DNA of 64,000 bases, taken from positions 656,264 through 720,263 of the forward strand of contig NZ_FNBN01000002.1 of the NCBI RefSeq assembly GCF_900102545.1, given 5' to 3'. The DNA is from Chitinophaga filiformis (GTDB lineage Bacteria > Bacteroidota > Bacteroidia > Chitinophagales > Chitinophagaceae). Below, piece by piece: positions 61,043 through 64,000 of this stretch; position 1 is the first letter of the stretch; the number at the start of each line of letters is the position of its first letter. The position numbers were made by a program, and so were the translations under genes. Under the pieces are notes generated by a model. That model saw only the letters and a program-made list of their open reading frames with translations. It was not told the DNA's origin and did no database searches.

Positions 61043-61843
61043 TTACTTATACTTCCCAAGCAATCTGTTCTTCAGCATCTTAAAAATGTTCTGATAAGAG
61101 ATCCTGCTTTCAGTATAGATTACCTCCCGGCGTACAATCAGCTGTTTGATCATATCAAGGTACCAGTCCTGGTGCTTGTTGACAATATAGTCTACCAGTT
61201 CCACCACATTCGGACGGGTATCGTTACGGTAAGTCGACTTCTTTGTCTGCCTGTAGAAAAGCAGTCTCTCGGGGATCACTTCTATCTTCCATCCCTGACG
61301 GGTCACGCGTATATAAAACTCCCAATCCTCATATCCCAGTTTCATGGCTTCATCAAAGCCTCCGATGTCTTCCCAGCATTCTCTTCTGTATATCGCGCAC
61401 GCTGGACATTGATTGCCGAACAGGAAATTAACATCTGTACCACCCCGAGGTTTGGATACCAGCTTTTCTGCACCGAACAACTGAATGTAGGAGGTCACCA
61501 CTCCTATTTCCTTTTTGGCATCCAGTATGGCCATCGCTTTCTTAAAAAAGGTATCGCCGAAATAGTCGTCTGAATCCAGTGCAGCAATGATCTTTCCTTT
61601 TGCATGCCTGATGCCATGGTTCCTTGCGGAGGCCATTCTGCCGTTCTCTTTGTGCAGTACCTGCACATCCGGGGCTACCACTTCATCCAGTACTTTTAAA
61701 GTAGCAGCGTCGGTAGAACCATCATTCACAACAATGATCTCATAATTAGGATAATCCTGCCTGCGGATAGAAGCAATCGCTTCATGCAGGAAGGCGCCAT
61801 CATTATAACACGGAATTACGACAGAGATCAGCTCATTCAACAT
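61043..61843 (-). CDS. Glycosyltransferase family 2
   Basis: 266 residues. SVVIPCYNDGAFLHEAIASI, IVVNDGSTDAATLKVLDE, the DxD site IIAALDSDDYFGDTFF, and LGYEDWEFYIRVTRQG in the acceptor region are standard GT2 marks. No membrane segment. It follows the next GT2 gene by 11 bp on the same strand, so the two share a transcript with the NlpC/P60 gene upstream. The donor and acceptor are unknown. Confidence 0.93.
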   Translation of the reverse strand: MLNELISVVIPCYNDGAFLHEAIASIRRQDYPNYEIIVVNDGSTDAATLKVLDEVVAPDVQVLHKENGRMASARNHGIRHAKGKIIAALDSDDYFGDTFFKKAMAILDAKKEIGVVTSYIQLFGAEKLVSKPRGGTDVNFLFGNQCPACAIYRRECWEDIGGFDEAMKLGYEDWEFYIRVTRQGWKIEVIPERLLFYRQTKKSTYRNDTRPNVVELVDYIVNKHQDWYLDMIKQLIVRREVIYTESRISYQNIFKMLKNRLLGKYK

Positions 61844-61854
61844 TATGGATCAGA

Positions 61855-62790
61855 TTATTTTTTTAAAAGTGATGTTAGATAACAAAGAAACATGCCAGTT
61901 TTTGAAATAACGCCTTTCTTCCATAAAGAAGCCGGCAGTTTTGACTGGCAGGCAGCCATACGATAAAGCTCCCGATGTACCGGGAAACCCTTTGCCAGCG
62001 TGGTCAACTCTTCGCCGGTACGAATGTCATATCTGCGTAACAGTCGCCAGAAGTAATCATAATATAACCACTTTCTCAAAACGCCAGGACGCAGCTTATC
62101 GAGCAACTGGATGTGCTCCTTTACGTCCACTTCCTTATTGTCTTCACATTCCTGCGTTACCTGGTAAGCATGAATACCAATTTTGACGAGCGGTTCATTC
62201 ACACATATGATGGCGGGATTACGGTAAAGTTCATGGATATAACCATCAATATCCACCATCCATTTCATCCGGTTATCATACATGAATTTATTTCTGAACA
62301 GCGTCACACTGGGTGTGGAGATTGGTTTTACTACCATCACATATTCCGGTTCCCGGCGCACGCGGTCCAGGTTTTCGATCTTCATGGGAAGTAGCCATTC
62401 TTTCCCGTCGTCGTACACCAATAGCGCTCTTGCGTATGCAAAATCGCTTCCGGGGGCAGCTTCCAGCGCATCGTGCAGCTTTTGCAATGCATCAGGTGTG
62501 GCCAGCCAGTCGTCATGATGGATAAGTTTAATGTATTTCCCTTTTGCCTGGCGGATGGCTTCGTTCCAGTTTTCCGGAGTGCCCAGGGAGGGGACGTTAT
62601 GTTTATAACGGATGGGAAGTATGTCTTTGTAACTGTCTACCAGACGTTCCACTTCGTCGCCAGGACTATCATCTGTTACAATCACTTCTATATCGGTAAA
62701 CGTCTGCTGCCGGATACTGTCCAGGCAGCGTTTTAGCATTTCGGGTTGCCTGTATGCCGGTATACATATTGAAACTGCAGGACTAGTCAT
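61855..62790 (-). CDS. Glycosyltransferase family 2
   Basis: 311 residues. SICIPAYRQPEMLKRCLDSI, VIVTDDSPGDEVERLV, and the metal motif IKLIHHDDWLATPDAL are visible. It is soluble apart from a hydrophobic C-terminal GMFLCYLTSLLKK that may touch the membrane. It lies 22 bp downstream of the NlpC/P60 lipoprotein gene and 11 bp upstream of a further GT2 gene on the same strand. The three are likely one operon. Confidence 0.93.
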   Translation of the reverse strand: MTSPAVSICIPAYRQPEMLKRCLDSIRQQTFTDIEVIVTDDSPGDEVERLVDSYKDILPIRYKHNVPSLGTPENWNEAIRQAKGKYIKLIHHDDWLATPDALQKLHDALEAAPGSDFAYARALLVYDDGKEWLLPMKIENLDRVRREPEYVMVVKPISTPSVTLFRNKFMYDNRMKWMVDIDGYIHELYRNPAIICVNEPLVKIGIHAYQVTQECEDNKEVDVKEHIQLLDKLRPGVLRKWLYYDYFWRLLRRYDIRTGEELTTLAKGFPVHRELYRMAACQSKLPASLWKKGVISKTGMFLCYLTSLLKK

Positions 62791-62812
62791 GAATCTTTTC
62801 TCTTTTTCCGGT

Positions 62813-63454
62813 TTACTCTATTCTGCCACTCCCGGCATAATATCTTGCCCAATAAGTCTCGTTCAGATCACTGATTGTCACTCCGAGGCTCGTTGAAGCG
62901 TGCACAAATTTATTATTATTCAGGTATACACCCACATGAGAGATTGATTTTCCATCAGTTTTGAAAAAAACCAGGTCTCCTTCCCTCATTTCTGATTTAC
63001 TCAATTTTCGGGCCTTTTCATATAATTGTCCTGAGCTGCCTGAACTGTTTAGCCGGAATACCGCTACCAGCAGGTTATTTGTAAAGCCGGAACAATCTAC
63101 ACCGTTCCTGGTCTTGCCACCGTATAAATAAGGAGTGCCCCACCATTCTTCAATAAATGCAAACAGGTTGGTATTCAGGACTGTCTCTACACGAACATCC
63201 AGCAATTGGGCATATTTGAATTGCCAGAGCGGGGCGTTTTCTATCAGCGGACTTGAAGCTGTGAATTTCAGTGTGCTTTTGCTTTTGGCTGTATAGTTAT
63301 TCCCGTTTATAGATAATCCATCCAGGAATTCCACTCCGCCACGACTACTGCTGCTTGTTCTTTTGGCTGTTCCCTGTTTTGAGGAAGAGCAGGCAGCCAG
63401 TCCCAACACGCAAACCATAGCCATTATCCCTGAAATACTTTTTTTACCGATCAT
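62813..63454 (-). CDS. NlpC/P60 (C40) lipoprotein endopeptidase
   Basis: 213 residues. A lipoprotein signal ends at LGLAAC (Cys near residue 22). The catalytic domain has the nucleophile in NGVDCSGFTNNLL, a SHVGVYLNNNKFVHAS segment with the catalytic His, and a DLVFFKTDGKS strand. Such enzymes cut peptidoglycan stem peptides and are anchored in the outer or inner membrane. It starts an apparent operon with two GT2 genes. The preceding gap 63455-63569 is A/T-rich and promoter-like without a clear consensus. Confidence 0.92.
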   Translation of the reverse strand: MIGKKSISGIMAMVCVLGLAACSSSKQGTAKRTSSSSRGGVEFLDGLSINGNNYTAKSKSTLKFTASSPLIENAPLWQFKYAQLLDVRVETVLNTNLFAFIEEWWGTPYLYGGKTRNGVDCSGFTNNLLVAVFRLNSSGSSGQLYEKARKLSKSEMREGDLVFFKTDGKSISHVGVYLNNNKFVHASTSLGVTISDLNETYWARYYAGSGRIE

Positions 63455-63569
63455 AAGCGCCCGTTGGTTAAATCGGGGCTAATTTACTAATAATATTTAT
63501 AATAAATGTTTTTAACATGTTCAGTAATAATGATTACAGTGTTGGCGTTGCTGCCTGTTTGCTATAAAT

Positions 63570-63616
63570 TTTTCAGGGCCGGCAAGGATACTTTTGTTCC
63601 ATGCCGGCCCTGAAAA
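63570..63616. terminator. Bidirectional-looking hairpin
   Basis: A perfect 15-bp stem (ttttcagggccggca, 63570-63584, with tgccggccctgaaaa, 63602-63616) with a 17-nt loop. It lies just past the remnant ORF at 63657. Confidence 0.7.
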
Positions 63617-63656
63617 GACATTATAAGATCTTTTATTAAAGCGCTACCTGCTCGCC

Positions 63657-63713
63657 TTAGTGATAGTCGTTATTGTTTAGACGATTCCATTCAAACCTGT
63701 CGCTTGTCAGCAT
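63657..63713 (-). pseudogene. Short remnant related to the partial gene at the window end
   Basis: A minus-strand frame ends SDRFEWNRLNNNDYH before TAA. The gene at 63856 has GTRFEWNRVDQSYYYYGE in its last third, and both share cgattccattcaaa on the plus strand (63682-63695 and 63932-63945). Upstream the frame stays open without an ATG until this ATG at 63713. It is either a truncated tandem copy or a very small gene. Confidence 0.4.
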
Positions 63714-63793
63714 TGTAATCTGCGAAGTTACACAGCAAATAGTGCGCAAAAACGGTGTTAACGACAACAGGCATACGAAATGTAATAACGACG

Positions 63794-63834
63794 ATGGCCT
63801 GGCCGGAAGATGGTATATCTTTCAGCCAGGCCAT
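63794..63834 (-). terminator. Hairpin after the partial gene at the window end
   Basis: An 18-bp stem with three mismatches (63794-63811 with 63817-63834, core atggcctggc / gccaggccat). It lies 22 bp past the minus-strand stop at 63856. T tract is weak. Confidence 0.6.
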
Positions 63835-63855
63835 TGTGTTAAAACGTCTGCTTTA

Positions 63856-64000
63856 TTAACGACGGGCAGCACCACCAACGGTGGCATCAGCCGGGATCAT
63901 TTCGCCATAATAGTAATAGCTCTGGTCAACGCGATTCCATTCAAAGCGTGTTCCATTCAGCACTTTGATTACACACTCGAAATCTATACCGCCATTGGGT
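63856..64000 (-). CDS. Unknown small protein, C-terminal part only
   Basis: The minus-strand frame enters from the right edge (open from 63999) and stops at 63856, giving 47 residues: CVIKVLNGTRFEWNRVDQSY, then YYYGEMIPADATVGGAARR at the end. I do not recognise the family. The RFEWNR block recurs in the short frame at 63657, so the gene seems to have been duplicated. The N-terminus lies outside the window. Confidence 0.55.
   Translation of the reverse strand, partial: PNGGIDFECVIKVLNGTRFEWNRVDQSYYYYGEMIPADATVGGAARR

Overview
The window looks like chromosome of a Bacteroidota member, most likely Chitinophagaceae (Chitinophaga or a near relative). This is inferred from gene content and signals, not from a search. 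The content signs are a SusC/SusD pair with an ECF sigma factor and a DUF4974-type FecR, a type IX secretion (T9SS) C-terminal sorting domain, DUF6443/RHS proteins, stand-alone FtsX permeases, TamA-like barrel proteins and lipoproteins. The signal signs are promoters of the TTTG-N19-TAnnTTTG type. Two instances match that consensus perfectly, one before the tRNA-Cys gene and one before the SseB-like gene.

Layout. 0-8.2 kb: 3' end of a DUF2723 membrane glycosyltransferase, a DUF2310-type zinc-ribbon protein, a secreted sugar-isomerase-like TIM barrel, a vWA/MoxR-type AAA+ pair and a Gfo/Idh/MocA oxidoreductase. 8.2-16.9 kb: a minus-strand nutrient locus (sigma, anti-sigma, SusC, SusD, terminator, metallophosphoesterase, ankyrin protein) that probably serves uptake of a phosphate-bearing substrate. 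17-24.7 kb: small metabolic and regulatory genes, including a GNAT gene behind a leader-like region, a PRISE-type reductase with AraC regulators, and a TetR/SDR pair sharing three copies of one operator. 24.8-35.9 kb: a five-gene minus-strand cassette with a coiled-coil/barrel protein, a tail-fibre-like protein, an SpvB-like giant, an RHS giant whose tip is a metzincin-like domain lacking its catalytic Glu, and a small lipoprotein. 36-45 kb: lipoprotein, FtsX permease, SRPBCC protein, a 1149-residue T9SS surface protein, DUF92 protein and GNAT. 45-52.5 kb: an unknown 263-residue protein, an outer-membrane barrel fused to a kinase-like domain, a GC-rich repeat array, an MFS pump, a deletion remnant of an FtsX gene and a HicAB-like gene pair. 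52.8-57.3 kb: housekeeping genes (tRNA-Cys, nucleoside phosphorylase, dapF, CorA, NUDIX, queuosine-precursor transporter). 57.3-62.8 kb: a cell-surface glycan cluster (four GT2 enzymes, one flippase), then an NlpC/P60 lipoprotein and a partial unknown gene.

Noncoding DNA is unusually structured. Two intergenic regions carry heptamers repeated at exactly 11-bp intervals and ending in inverted copies. A 33-bp GC-rich palindromic unit is dispersed at three loci, with an associated hairpin whose arms change together. There is also a MITE-like inverted repeat and a perfect 15-bp inverted repeat just before an FtsX gene. The strongest candidates for something new are the RHS/SpvB-like cassette with its altered toxin tip, the kinase-like/barrel fusion, and these repeat families.
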